NCBI GenBank assembly: GCA_017460805.1
Contig: JAFUAF010000018.1
Coordinates: forward strand, 1 to 44,666
Direction: 5' to 3'
DNA: 44,666 nt
Source of the DNA: Bacillota bacterium
GTDB taxonomy: Bacteria; Bacillota; Clostridia; Lachnospirales; CAG-274
Shown here: positions 15,745 through 23,123 of the stretch, piece by piece
How the letters are laid out: every line of letters starts with the position of its first letter
Numbering within the stretch: the first letter of the stretch is position 1
Translations under genes and position numbers: made by a program
The notes under the pieces: model-generated
Database searches by the model: none
Seen by the model: only the letters and a program-made list of their open reading frames with translations
Told to the model about the DNA's origin: nothing

Positions 15745-17043
15745 TCATTCTAAACCTCGCCCTATGATACAATTTTCTCTTTTTTCAAACATCTTTCGAC
15801 TGATAACGCTCAAATCGAAACCGTTTTTATACATTTCTTTCAGCGTTAATATATGTAATGATGTTTCTTCGTTACTGTCCGAATTTATATTATGTGACGG
15901 ATTATATTCATCGCTAAATGCCCAAGATGCAAAGCAAGTAAAGTAAGCATAATAAAATTCTTCGGGATAGCTCAGTTTGTAATATGCCTGTGTGCAGGCT
16001 ATCCTTGCCTTTATCAAAGAATCGTGTCTTGGCGGAAGAAACAATATGCCTTTGATTTCTTCACAGTCATATTGTTTTAAATCGTATTTTGTATTGCTTG
16101 AAAGCGGTTTTCCTATTCTGACCTGTTCACTTGCATAGAACGCACTTTCACGATCGCCTGTTTTATTTACAAAAAGTTCAAAAACATCATCTCTTGTTGT
16201 CGGTATGGAGTTTATATCTATTTTACCTGAATATAATTTAGTCTCATTATCGTTTCTCAAAGTTCTCGTACCCGAAGCAAAAGCAATGAATTTTGATAAT
16301 TGATAAAATGTTTCGGGTTTTATCGCCCATTTGCTCATATAATAATCCAATTTATTTGTGCCGTACAGTCCACTATTGCCGAGTGTATCTCCAGACTTAT
16401 CAATAACAAGGTCTATTACAGCCTTATCCGTATAAGGTACAGTTAACGGATTTGTATTTGTCATATATGCAAGCGTATCTATAAATTCAAGCTGTTTATC
16501 TATTATTGCCGCAAACTCCATAAATTTTGTACAGCACTTGGAATAAGTAAATCCTGTTTTGGGATTGATTCTGTATATTGTCTTTGATTTACCAAAACTT
16601 GGCAATCCCGATAAATAGTCCACAAAAACATTATCTACGCTTTCATCTGCTTCCAAAAATGCACCTACTTTTCCAACCATATCTTGCGTTGTATAAAAAA
16701 ACTCGGACATAAACATTCTTCCAAATCTGCTTAGATGTTCGATTTCAATAATATGACCGTCCATTAAATCTCTGTCCAAAGGATTTATCACATCTGTACC
16801 AAGCAGATATTGTATATATGAAAATGTCTGTATTCCGCTTAATGTCCGCTTTTTCGGTTCAGCCTTATTTATTGCGTTTATAAATAATAACAATGTCGGT
16901 GCTGCCGAGTTTTCCTCTATTATTTTAAGTTCTTCTTCGACCCTTTGCGCACACTCCGTTGGTATATCCTCACCGTAAAGAGCCTTTAAACGCTCGTCAC
17001 ACATATCACGCAGTAATTTGTTGCTGTAGATAATATCATTCAT
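15745..17043 (-). CDS. PolC-derived catalytically deficient polymerase-core protein, paralogue C
   Basis: 432 aa, sister of paralogue B, from which it differs mainly in residues 150-180, 225-330 and the C-terminus. It carries the same ordered PolC-core landmarks: 'YGEDIPTECAQRVEEELKII', 'NPLDRDLMDGHI', 'FYTTQDMVGKV', 'TNTNPLTVPYTDKAVIDLV', 'IKPETFYQLSKF', 'TTRDDVFELFV', 'AYYKLSYPEEFYYAYFT'. It lacks PHP, exonuclease, zinc finger, catalytic Asp pair and the C-terminal helix-hairpin-helix part. Its start overlaps the end of paralogue D by 8 bp, with its GGAG site inside D's last codons. The same GGAGTGTGATTTAGATGAATG leader precedes B, which shows tandem duplication including the junction. Confidence 0.8.
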   Translation of the reverse strand: MNDIIYSNKLLRDMCDERLKALYGEDIPTECAQRVEEELKIIEENSAAPTLLLFINAINKAEPKKRTLSGIQTFSYIQYLLGTDVINPLDRDLMDGHIIEIEHLSRFGRMFMSEFFYTTQDMVGKVGAFLEADESVDNVFVDYLSGLPSFGKSKTIYRINPKTGFTYSKCCTKFMEFAAIIDKQLEFIDTLAYMTNTNPLTVPYTDKAVIDLVIDKSGDTLGNSGLYGTNKLDYYMSKWAIKPETFYQLSKFIAFASGTRTLRNDNETKLYSGKIDINSIPTTRDDVFELFVNKTGDRESAFYASEQVRIGKPLSSNTKYDLKQYDCEEIKGILFLPPRHDSLIKARIACTQAYYKLSYPEEFYYAYFTCFASWAFSDEYNPSHNINSDSNEETSLHILTLKEMYKNGFDLSVISRKMFEKRENCIIGRGLE

Positions 17044-18358
17044 CTAAATCACACTCCATATCGTTTTTTCTGTGTCTTGTCGCAAATTTATTTCTAATGT
17101 TTTCCCAAGTATAACCGTTTTTGTACATTTCCGCCGCTGTTTCAAGCTGTGGGAAAAACTTATCACTTTCGTTGGTAATACTCGCTGAATTGATTGCTTT
17201 GGTAATTATTCTTTCTGTTCTGTATGTACGAAAATCTAATGAAATCATACGCTTAAAATAGGCATAGTAAAATGCTTCGGGATAATTGATTTTATAATAG
17301 GCTTCTATACAGATTATCCTTACAAAATGCAGGACAGCAGCCCTTGACATCAAACGCCCAACTCCGCTAAATTCCTTGCGATTACAATATTGCGGATATT
17401 CCTGCTGTATTCTTTCTGTTTTTTCTGAAAAAACACAGTCAGTTGCAATCAAAGCTTCTTTACTGTCTTTCAGTTCATCAACAAAAAAATCAAAAACATC
17501 ATCTCTTGTAGCAAAAATCTTTTGTCCGTTTAAGTGATGTCTTTTAATATCTACATTCCACCCGTCATCACATAAGCGCAAAGCTGTTACCTGTAATAAA
17601 TCAAAGAAAGTTTTGGGGTTCAGAGTTTTTATAATATCGTATGTATGTTGAGTATGTTCAAAAAGCAGTATACCGCATTTGCCTATATTATTTCCCGTTG
17701 TGTCAAGAACAAAGTCAATAATTTTTTGGTCGGTATAAGGTACATCAAGTGGATTTGTGTTTGTAAGGTTTGCCATATAATCAATAAAGTCATAATGAGG
17801 GTCTCGCACAGCTCGAAAAACCCAATGCGTTAAATCAAAATCATACAAATGTTTATATTCATCTTTAGGGATTATAGTATAGGTGTTAACTGTGTTGTTT
17901 GTTTCGTGTATATGACTAAAATGTATAATTACTCTGTCTATGCTTTCTTGCGATTCCAATGCGGCAGCTATCCTGCTGGCTGTATCCATTGTTCCGTAGT
18001 ATGATAAAGAATAACAGAACGAACGGTCACGAAGTCTGGCTCTCAACAATTCCACACTCATTATATGACCGTCATATAACCCCTTATCTATCGGATTTAT
18101 AAAGTCAGCTCCGCATAAATACATTATATAGGAATGAGTGCGATTTAAACCGCTTAATTTTCTTTTATATGGGTCTTCCTTATTTACGGCGTTTATGTAT
18201 AAAATAAATTCCGCTGCACGCTTGGTTTCCTCTATGATTTTAAGTTCTTCTTCGACCCTTTGGGTACATTCCGCAGGTATATTGTCACCGTAAATTGATT
18301 TAAGACGATCGCTGCACATATTTTTAAGCAAATCATTAAAATAAGTTATCTCACGCAT
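17036..18358 (-). CDS. PolC-derived catalytically deficient polymerase-core protein, paralogue D (first in operon)
   Basis: 440 aa. 'YGDNIPAECTQRVEEELKII' (23-42) corresponds to the PolC palm entry. 'NPIDKGLYDGHI' (88-99) bridges the missing catalytic block. 'FIDYMANLTNTNPLDVPYTD' matches PolC 'IRMLQDL.GIDPKTIPTDD'. 'LNPKTFFDLLQVTAL' matches 'TKPTTFSELVQISGL', 'ATRDDVFDFFV' matches 'GCRDDIMVYL', and 'AYYKINYPEAFYYAYFK' matches the YFKVHHPL.YYASYFT helix. The third PolC aspartate region ('KLDILGHDDPT') is reduced to 'RDPHYDF'. It is the first gene after a good promoter (18470-18498) and leader hairpin, with AAGGAGTGATATT before ATG 18358. As with the other paralogues, DNA synthesis is very unlikely. 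Confidence 0.8.
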   Translation of the reverse strand: MREITYFNDLLKNMCSDRLKSIYGDNIPAECTQRVEEELKIIEETKRAAEFILYINAVNKEDPYKRKLSGLNRTHSYIMYLCGADFINPIDKGLYDGHIMSVELLRARLRDRSFCYSLSYYGTMDTASRIAAALESQESIDRVIIHFSHIHETNNTVNTYTIIPKDEYKHLYDFDLTHWVFRAVRDPHYDFIDYMANLTNTNPLDVPYTDQKIIDFVLDTTGNNIGKCGILLFEHTQHTYDIIKTLNPKTFFDLLQVTALRLCDDGWNVDIKRHHLNGQKIFATRDDVFDFFVDELKDSKEALIATDCVFSEKTERIQQEYPQYCNRKEFSGVGRLMSRAAVLHFVRIICIEAYYKINYPEAFYYAYFKRMISLDFRTYRTERIITKAINSASITNESDKFFPQLETAAEMYKNGYTWENIRNKFATRHRKNDMECDLDE

Positions 18359-18407
18359 AATATCACTCCTTTTCTTGTGTTGTATTTGCGAATGCTTGAA
18401 TAGAAGA

Positions 18408-18438
18408 ATAGCAGGAATGAGAGTGTCACTCCTGCTAT
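18408..18438 (-). terminator. Leader hairpin / attenuator-like terminator before the PolC-like operon
   Basis: A 13-bp arm (ATAGCAGGAATGA, 18408-18420) pairs with TCACTCCTGCTAT (18426-18438) with one mismatch and a 5-nt loop. On the minus strand it is followed by TCTTCTATTC, a moderately T-rich run. It lies between the promoter at 18470-18498 and the first PolC-like gene, so it could attenuate the operon, or simply end the upstream small genes. Confidence 0.5.
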
Positions 18439-18469
18439 AAAAATTTCATAAATCCGCTGACATATATTT

Positions 18470-18498
18470 ATTATATATATACCATTATTCTCTTTGAA
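18470..18498 (-). promoter_or_regulatory. Sigma-A promoter of the PolC-like operon
   Basis: Minus-strand TTCAAA (18493-18498) and TATAAT (18470-18475) are separated by 17 bp. The -35 overlaps the end of the upstream 59-aa gene. The predicted leader of about 105 nt contains the 18408-18438 hairpin. Confidence 0.6.
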
Positions 18499-18664
18499 GA
18501 AACCACCTGTGCTTTCCGTCTGGGCTTTTATCACAATGTGTATTTTCTTGATAATATGTAGCAGGGTTTATGCCCGAAGGAAGTTCATTAGGTTTTGCTG
18601 ATACACAGCTACCGCCTTTTTTTCCACATAATTGGCACACTGCTCTCCAAGTATAAGTTGCCAT
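18485..18664 (-). CDS. Small 59-aa Cys-containing protein
   Basis: Start ATG 18664 is chosen because AAAGGTGG lies at proper spacing; the longer upstream frame runs through the previous intergenic region. The product opens 'MATYTWRAVCQLCGKKGG' and ends 'CDKSPDGKHRWFLQRE'. One CxxC plus two further cysteines and two histidines could bind zinc. The phrase 'PDGKHRW' resembles a small treble-clef-like domain in mobile-element and phage proteins of Clostridia, but I do not recognise the family. It lies 46 bp after the 76-aa repeat protein and upstream of the PolC-like operon promoter. Confidence 0.6.
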   Translation of the reverse strand: MATYTWRAVCQLCGKKGGSCVSAKPNELPSGINPATYYQENTHCDKSPDGKHRWFLQRE

Positions 18665-18710
18665 AAAAATTCCACCTTTCATAAATAATTTTATTTTTGG
18701 GTACGCATAT

Positions 18711-18941
18711 TCAGTCCAAATATGCCACCATATGACCGTTCTCATATATGTTATTGCCACTTATATAATATTTCATTGAACCGTTTTCATATACATTATT
18801 ACCACTTATGTAATACTTCATTTTACCGTTCTCATAAACATTATTACCGCTGATATAATATTTCATAAAGCCGTCTACATATATATTATTTCCGTCTATA
18901 TAACCTCGCATTCGACCGCCAACAAATATATTTTTTCTCAT
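18711..18941 (-). CDS. 76-aa tandem-repeat protein, '4-fold beta-flower'-like
   Basis: Start ATG 18941 is preceded by GGAG at 8-nt spacing; an in-frame GTG three codons upstream is less likely. The whole protein is a tandem array of a 15-residue unit, consensus MKYYISGNNVYENGK: one divergent first copy ('MRGYIDGNNIYVDGF'), three near-identical copies, then 'MVAYLD'. Gly-Asn turns between short strands predict a closed or stacked beta structure, like the '4-fold beta flower' domain annotated in some bacterial proteins (recall, tentative). The nucleotide repeats are also 45 bp and well conserved, so copy number may vary. A TATAAT box (18965-18970, minus strand) lies just upstream. Function is unknown. 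Confidence 0.65.
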   Translation of the reverse strand: MRKNIFVGGRMRGYIDGNNIYVDGFMKYYISGNNVYENGKMKYYISGNNVYENGSMKYYISGNNIYENGHMVAYLD

Positions 18942-19003
18942 ATCGACCACTCCGCATAAAAATCATTATACCGTTGTTATTATGGTAACTTTTCAATCTG
19001 AAA

Positions 19004-19780
19004 TCAAACAGTTTGCTTGAAATAATTGATTTTTACATCATCAATAAAATTCTTTAAATCATCGAAATATTTATCAACAGATTCTTGATTTTTATTTCTG
19101 AGAAAATCAATAATAACCTCGTCACCGAAAGTCATTTCTGTGCCAATTAAAAAATCTCGAACTTCTTTATTTGCGACTTGTTTTGCGTTATCATCTAATT
19201 CGTTACCGAATATGAAAGCAGCATACAGAGTTTGATAAAGCTCACAAGAAGTTTCAATAAGTTTATCGTATGCTTTTACGATTCCCTCTGCTGCCACACA
19301 GAAAGGGTCATCGGTTTTATTTTGATATTGGAATATCTTATAAACATTCATAGCCATAGACATAATACCATTGTTACTGTTTTTAAGCCTTTGTTTATAC
19401 TGTTCCAAATTATTAACATCGTCTTCAACATACAGTAGGTGAGAATACTTAAACGGTTTTGAAATGATTTTATCAAAATATTCCTCTATAAAATCAAGAT
19501 ACACTTCTTTTATTGCTTTTTCGGCAAATTCATCTGTGTCTTTTTTTCGCTTATAAACCATGTGAAAATATGGCAAGAAAACTCTCAATGCCAATTCATC
19601 TTTTATAAGTGTGATTCTATCGGAGGGATATTTATGCAACTTGGTAAACATCTCGGCGAGTTCTCCACCTGTTTTTGCTGTAATGTCATATATTTTTAAC
19701 AGCACTTTAAAGTGTTCGCCAAAACTCTTTTCAAAACTCTCGCTAAGTTCCTTTTTTATGCCGTTATAAGAATTGTCCAT
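19004..19780 (-). CDS. Unknown 258-aa helical protein under AATTC-N7-GAATT control
   Basis: A predominantly alpha-helical, acidic cytoplasmic protein with no signal peptide, membrane helix or recognisable motif. Long helices include 'IKKELSESFEKSFGEHFKVL' and 'KYFDDLKNFIDDVKINYF'. Its promoter (TTGACA, 17 bp, TATAAT) is flanked by two perfect AATTC-N7-GAATT palindromes, the same architecture as the upstream HhH glycosylase-like gene. The two therefore appear to be co-regulated, probably by the XRE protein at 21038. GGAAGGGAG precedes ATG 19780. The regulatory logic (tight, repressor-like) resembles stress or defence genes on mobile elements, but no activity can be assigned from sequence. Confidence 0.7.
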   Translation of the reverse strand: MDNSYNGIKKELSESFEKSFGEHFKVLLKIYDITAKTGGELAEMFTKLHKYPSDRITLIKDELALRVFLPYFHMVYKRKKDTDEFAEKAIKEVYLDFIEEYFDKIISKPFKYSHLLYVEDDVNNLEQYKQRLKNSNNGIMSMAMNVYKIFQYQNKTDDPFCVAAEGIVKAYDKLIETSCELYQTLYAAFIFGNELDDNAKQVANKEVRDFLIGTEMTFGDEVIIDFLRNKNQESVDKYFDDLKNFIDDVKINYFKQTV

Positions 19781-19801
19781 AATGCCGCTCCCTTCCTTTT
19801 T

Positions 19802-19876
19802 AATTCTTGTCAGGAATTATGTTGTATTAATTATAACAAAGAATTAAATTTTTGTCAATAATTCCCTAAAAGAATT
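19802..19876 (-). promoter_or_regulatory. Consensus promoter flanked by two palindromic operators
   Basis: Minus-strand TTGACA (19853-19858) and TATAAT (19830-19835) have an exact 17-bp spacer. Perfect AATTC-N7-GAATT palindromes lie just upstream of the -35 (19860-19876) and downstream of the -10 (19802-19818). A repressor bound to both could block or loop the promoter. Confidence 0.8.
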
Positions 19877-19918
19877 AAAATTTTTATAAATTTATAGTGA
19901 TAATTTTTGCTTTAAACT

Positions 19919-20878
19919 CTATTTACTTAGGTTATAGTATTCACAGCGATCTTTTACAGGACAGACTTCACATTTTGGATTTGACCCGCATACTTCGCCG
20001 TATCCTTTTGCACAAAAACTCCAGATAATATTGTCAATATCTATCATTTCAATATTTTTTTGGTTATCCCTTATGTAAAACATCAGTTTCAAAGATACCA
20101 TATCACCAAAATGCGGAGGTTTATATCCTAAAAGAAATCTATTAAGAAATCTTATAACATGTCTGTCGGGTTTAGCCAAGTTTACGCCGACATTGCGCAG
20201 ATATTCACAAGCCAAAGGGATTGCTAATTGTTCCAGTTTATATTTGCCGCTTTCGTCAGCAACACTTTTTACAAGTTCAAGCAGATTATCTTCGGCAATA
20301 CATTTATTTATATATCCTATTGAATTGTCGGTATCTTCCAAAGAAGAGATGTTTTTTTCAAGAATATCTATATTATTTTCCAAACATTTCATTTGAGATA
20401 CTATGTATTGACCGCGAAGATTATATTTATTGCCGTTCTCATCTTTAACTGCTCCGAGTGCTTCGTAAAAAGGAGTATATTTATGTTTTTTATCAAGTAT
20501 TATCTTTTCAGCTTCGTCTTTTGTCGCTGCCTTAGCCAGTTCCTTTTTCTTATCCTCTTCGGTCTCTCTTATAACCGACCTAATTTCATCAGCGTTATAT
20601 CCTCTAAAGACTTCTTTTATTTTATCTTGATGACCTTCTATTTTACTCCAATCAGTACCCGATGAAAGCATAGAAAGAATCATACCTTCGATATGCTTTT
20701 GTAATAATTCGGTTGGATTTAGTTTTGCAAATTCAACTTTTTTTCTGCGCTCTACGGCGTTTCTTATATTTTCGTTTGGAAACAATTTGCTTTCGCTTTC
20801 AAGATGCTTTCTCATATCATCAAGCCAGCCATACCCGATTTTATCCAGTCTTTCCTTGCTCTTTGACAAATTGTCCAT
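19919..20878 (-). CDS. HhH-GPD-like DNA glycosylase-related protein with 4Fe-4S cluster loop
   Basis: 319 aa. The C-terminus has Cys297-x5-Cys303-x2-Cys306-x5-Cys312, close to the C-x6-C-x2-C-x5-C iron-sulfur loop of endonuclease III/MutY. 'LAKPDRHVIRFLNRFLLG' (233-250) corresponds to the catalytic-Asp segment 'VDTHIFRV.NR', with Asp238 as the probable conserved acid. The bifunctional-lyase lysine of the GVG.KTA hairpin is not visible, since the equivalent stretch is 'LEQLAIPLACEYLRNVGV'. This suggests a monofunctional glycosylase, a structural DNA binder or a novel specificity. The N-terminal 150 residues are a charged helical extension not typical of Nth. Expression is from a repressible consensus promoter. 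It is divergent from the XRE gene, 159 bp away. Confidence 0.7.
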   Translation of the reverse strand: MDNLSKSKERLDKIGYGWLDDMRKHLESESKLFPNENIRNAVERRKKVEFAKLNPTELLQKHIEGMILSMLSSGTDWSKIEGHQDKIKEVFRGYNADEIRSVIRETEEDKKKELAKAATKDEAEKIILDKKHKYTPFYEALGAVKDENGNKYNLRGQYIVSQMKCLENNIDILEKNISSLEDTDNSIGYINKCIAEDNLLELVKSVADESGKYKLEQLAIPLACEYLRNVGVNLAKPDRHVIRFLNRFLLGYKPPHFGDMVSLKLMFYIRDNQKNIEMIDIDNIIWSFCAKGYGEVCGSNPKCEVCPVKDRCEYYNLSK

Positions 20879-20899
20879 AGTGATACACCTCTCTTGCTT

Positions 20900-20973
20900 A
20901 ATTCTTGTGAAGAATTATTTTAATTCAGTATATCACATACACAACTTTCTGTCAATAATTCTCAATGGGAATT
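20900..20973 (-). promoter_or_regulatory. Second consensus promoter flanked by AATTC-N7-GAATT operators
   Basis: Minus-strand TTGACA (20950-20955) and TATACT (20927-20932) are separated by 17 bp. Perfect palindromes lie at 20957-20973 (abutting the -35) and 20900-20916 (downstream of the -10). The layout matches the 19802-19876 promoter almost base for base. The upstream palindrome also lies near the start region of the divergent XRE gene (TATAAT at 20994-20999), suggesting autoregulation. Confidence 0.8.
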
Positions 20974-21037
20974 ATAAAAATCGGGTTATGATATATAATA
21001 TTACCAATTATATTTTAAAATCGACGGAAGTGATTGT

Positions 21038-21280
21038 ATGAAGCCCAGAAAACTTGAATTAGGAACAAAAAACATAATAGGTCATAAGGTCACACAGCTC
21101 CGCCTTGAAAGAAAAATGAAACAAAAGGACTTGGCGGCAAAACTGCAAACTTACGGTGCAGACATAAACCTTTCAAGCCTGTCAAAATTAGAGGGGCAGA
21201 CACGCCCTGTTTCCGATATTGAAATTAAAGCCCTTGCACAGATATTTTCAATATCTGCCGATGAACTTCTTGATATATAA
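21038..21280 (+). CDS. XRE-family (Cro/cI-type HTH) transcriptional regulator
   Basis: 80 aa, a single lambda-repressor-like HTH domain: 'IIGHKVTQLRLERKMKQKDLAAKLQTYG' and 'NLSSLSKLEGQTRPVSDIEIKALAQIFSISADELLDI', the standard five-helix pattern, with no extra sensor or protease domain. It lies divergent to the glycosylase-like gene, with an AATTC-N7-GAATT palindrome between them, and is the best candidate to bind that palindrome at both promoters. GGAAGTG precedes ATG 21038. How repression is relieved is not evident; a partner protein or cofactor would be needed. It ends at the bidirectional terminator at 21297. Confidence 0.88.
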   Translation: MKPRKLELGTKNIIGHKVTQLRLERKMKQKDLAAKLQTYGADINLSSLSKLEGQTRPVSDIEIKALAQIFSISADELLDI

Positions 21281-21296
21281 TAGTTATAACAAAAAA

Positions 21297-21332
21297 ATGC
21301 TCTCATTTCATTAGCTGAGAGCATAATTTTTC
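21297..21332. terminator. Bidirectional rho-independent terminator
   Basis: ATGCTCTCA (21297-21305) pairs perfectly with TGAGAGCAT (21316-21324). It is flanked by a 7-A run on the left and AATTTTTCT on the right, and serves both the XRE gene and the converging kinase gene. Confidence 0.85.
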
Positions 21333-23050
21333 TATAAATATAAATCCTGTTCCATATCGGGTATTTGAATTACGGTGTTGTTTTCTATGCTGTATGTGCG
21401 CATTGCCAGCGAATACAAATCACCGCCTAAATGTGTATCATAGTGTACCCTTATTTTTTCGCCCTTTATCTCGGCATAATGTATCTTATCATGCAAGGCT
21501 ATCACATCACCGCCGCATTTTGTCAATTCAAGATTTTCATTTACTGTTATGGGGTGTATAACTGCATATAACGGTAAGGGATCTGAAATATCGTATATAC
21601 CTGTTTCGATAACCACCAAGTCATAGATACCGTCAGAACCTATATCATAATACATCACTTCATAAAAGGTACTTTCGGGCTTATACTGCGTTTGTACATA
21701 ATCTGTATTACTATGTGGGATATAAACGCTGTGTTCGCCTACGGAAAGTGATATGCCGTTTTCATCTGCTTCGGCAGCAATCACTTCTAAGCGATCGTCA
21801 TAACCGAATGGATAATAGCCCATTTTTTGTTTGGTAAAATACTCGTCCTTTATCTCAAAAAAATATGTGCCTTGAATATCATAGTCCAAAGTATGCAAAC
21901 TTCCGAATCGTGTTGAACTGCCGAAATAGCCGTAGTTATGTGTATAACCGTCCGAATCAGCCGTTACTATTATTTCATCTGTCTGGCTGTCTGTGTGTGG
22001 GGCTTCCGTTGTGATTTCGGGCTTAACTTCCTGCACAGGTTTAGTCTCTTGTACGGGCTTGGGCTGTGACGGTGATTTTGTTTCCGCCTGTGCGGTAGTG
22101 CTTACTTCCGTTTGTGTCTGCGAAACAGGCTCGGTCACAGCTTCCGAAGTTGCTTCTGTGCTTGGTTCGGTCACGGTTTCGGTCGTTTCGATTACCGTTT
22201 CTTTATCGGTTGTACTTTCATCTATGATTATAACCGTATCATTCTTTAAAATATCGGCATTGCTCGTTGGTTTGCATATATGATAAACAAATATACACGC
22301 AATAATCAAACCTATCAAAATAAGAAAGATTTTAAATTTTATAACAGCAAAAGAATTTTTTAGAGATATTACGCTTGAAAAACGCTTGTCGGAATCTACC
22401 TGTGTACATTTCTTGATTATCCGTGCATATTTCAGCCTGTTTATGCTGTCTGCCGTTTCCCTGCCCGACAACAGAACAAGCATAAGTTTTCCCAATGAAT
22501 ATATATCACTTCTGTTATCCGTCTGTTTAAAGCCGTATTGTTCGGGTGACGCATAAAATTCCGTGCCCAGTTTTGCCGTATCGCTTGTGTTTTCGGCATT
22601 TACGCTCCTTGCAATGCCAAAATCTATAAGAAAAACCGCGTTGGAAGAAGTAAGCATTATGTTTGAGGGTTTAATATCCCTGTGTATTATTCCCGATTTA
22701 TGCAAGGGTGCAAGAATATCACACAAAGAACATATAATATGCTTTACTTGCTTTGCGGACAGCTTTCCCTGTGACTTTAAAACTTCGTCAAGGCTGTCAC
22801 CGCTTATGTATTCCTCAATAACAAAGTTATTTCCGTCCTTTTCAAAAATGCCGATGATTTTAGGTGTTCCCTTGACCTGCATAGATTTAAGGCGTTTGTA
22901 TATATCGGCATTACCGACCTGTTTTAAAACAGCTATTTTGTTGTATTCCGTCAGCTTGATTTGCCAAGTATTACGGCTTATTTGACTTATGACTTCGTAG
23001 GAATCATACTTATTTTTAAATTCGTCTGCAAGATTTTTCAAAAAAAACAC
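21332..23050 (-). CDS. Receptor-like Ser/Thr protein kinase (PknB-type) with extracytoplasmic domain
   Basis: 572 aa. Kinase domain (about 18-235): Lys43 in 'AVLKQV', catalytic loop 'HRDIKPSN' (123-130), 'DFG' (143-145), 'GTEFYASPEQYG' (162-173) and 'SDIYSLGKL' (181-189). The glycine-rich loop is degenerate ('QISRNTWQI' with no GxGxxG). Residues 238-258 are a transmembrane helix. A long Thr/Glu/Ser/Pro linker ('TEPSTEATSEAVTEPVSQ' region, about 265-355) follows. The last 200 residues are a beta-rich outer domain ('GIYDLVVIETG') with no PASTA repeats. It may sense an external signal and phosphorylate cytoplasmic targets. Divergent to an HTH protein gene, a pairing seen repeatedly in Clostridia. 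Residues needed for catalysis other than the loop are intact. Confidence 0.88.
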   Translation of the reverse strand: MFFLKNLADEFKNKYDSYEVISQISRNTWQIKLTEYNKIAVLKQVGNADIYKRLKSMQVKGTPKIIGIFEKDGNNFVIEEYISGDSLDEVLKSQGKLSAKQVKHIICSLCDILAPLHKSGIIHRDIKPSNIMLTSSNAVFLIDFGIARSVNAENTSDTAKLGTEFYASPEQYGFKQTDNRSDIYSLGKLMLVLLSGRETADSINRLKYARIIKKCTQVDSDKRFSSVISLKNSFAVIKFKIFLILIGLIIACIFVYHICKPTSNADILKNDTVIIIDESTTDKETVIETTETVTEPSTEATSEAVTEPVSQTQTEVSTTAQAETKSPSQPKPVQETKPVQEVKPEITTEAPHTDSQTDEIIVTADSDGYTHNYGYFGSSTRFGSLHTLDYDIQGTYFFEIKDEYFTKQKMGYYPFGYDDRLEVIAAEADENGISLSVGEHSVYIPHSNTDYVQTQYKPESTFYEVMYYDIGSDGIYDLVVIETGIYDISDPLPLYAVIHPITVNENLELTKCGGDVIALHDKIHYAEIKGEKIRVHYDTHLGGDLYSLAMRTYSIENNTVIQIPDMEQDLYL

Positions 23051-23123
23051 CTTCTTCGGTTATTTTTCGGTTGCGAAATCCTATTTCCCTATGTTATCAT
23101 AAAAACAAAAAAAGGTGGTTCAT

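Noticed and set aside
18346..18534. 62-codon minus-strand frame before paralogue D
   Set aside because: It overlaps the promoter, leader hairpin and the end of the 59-aa gene in another frame and lacks an SD.
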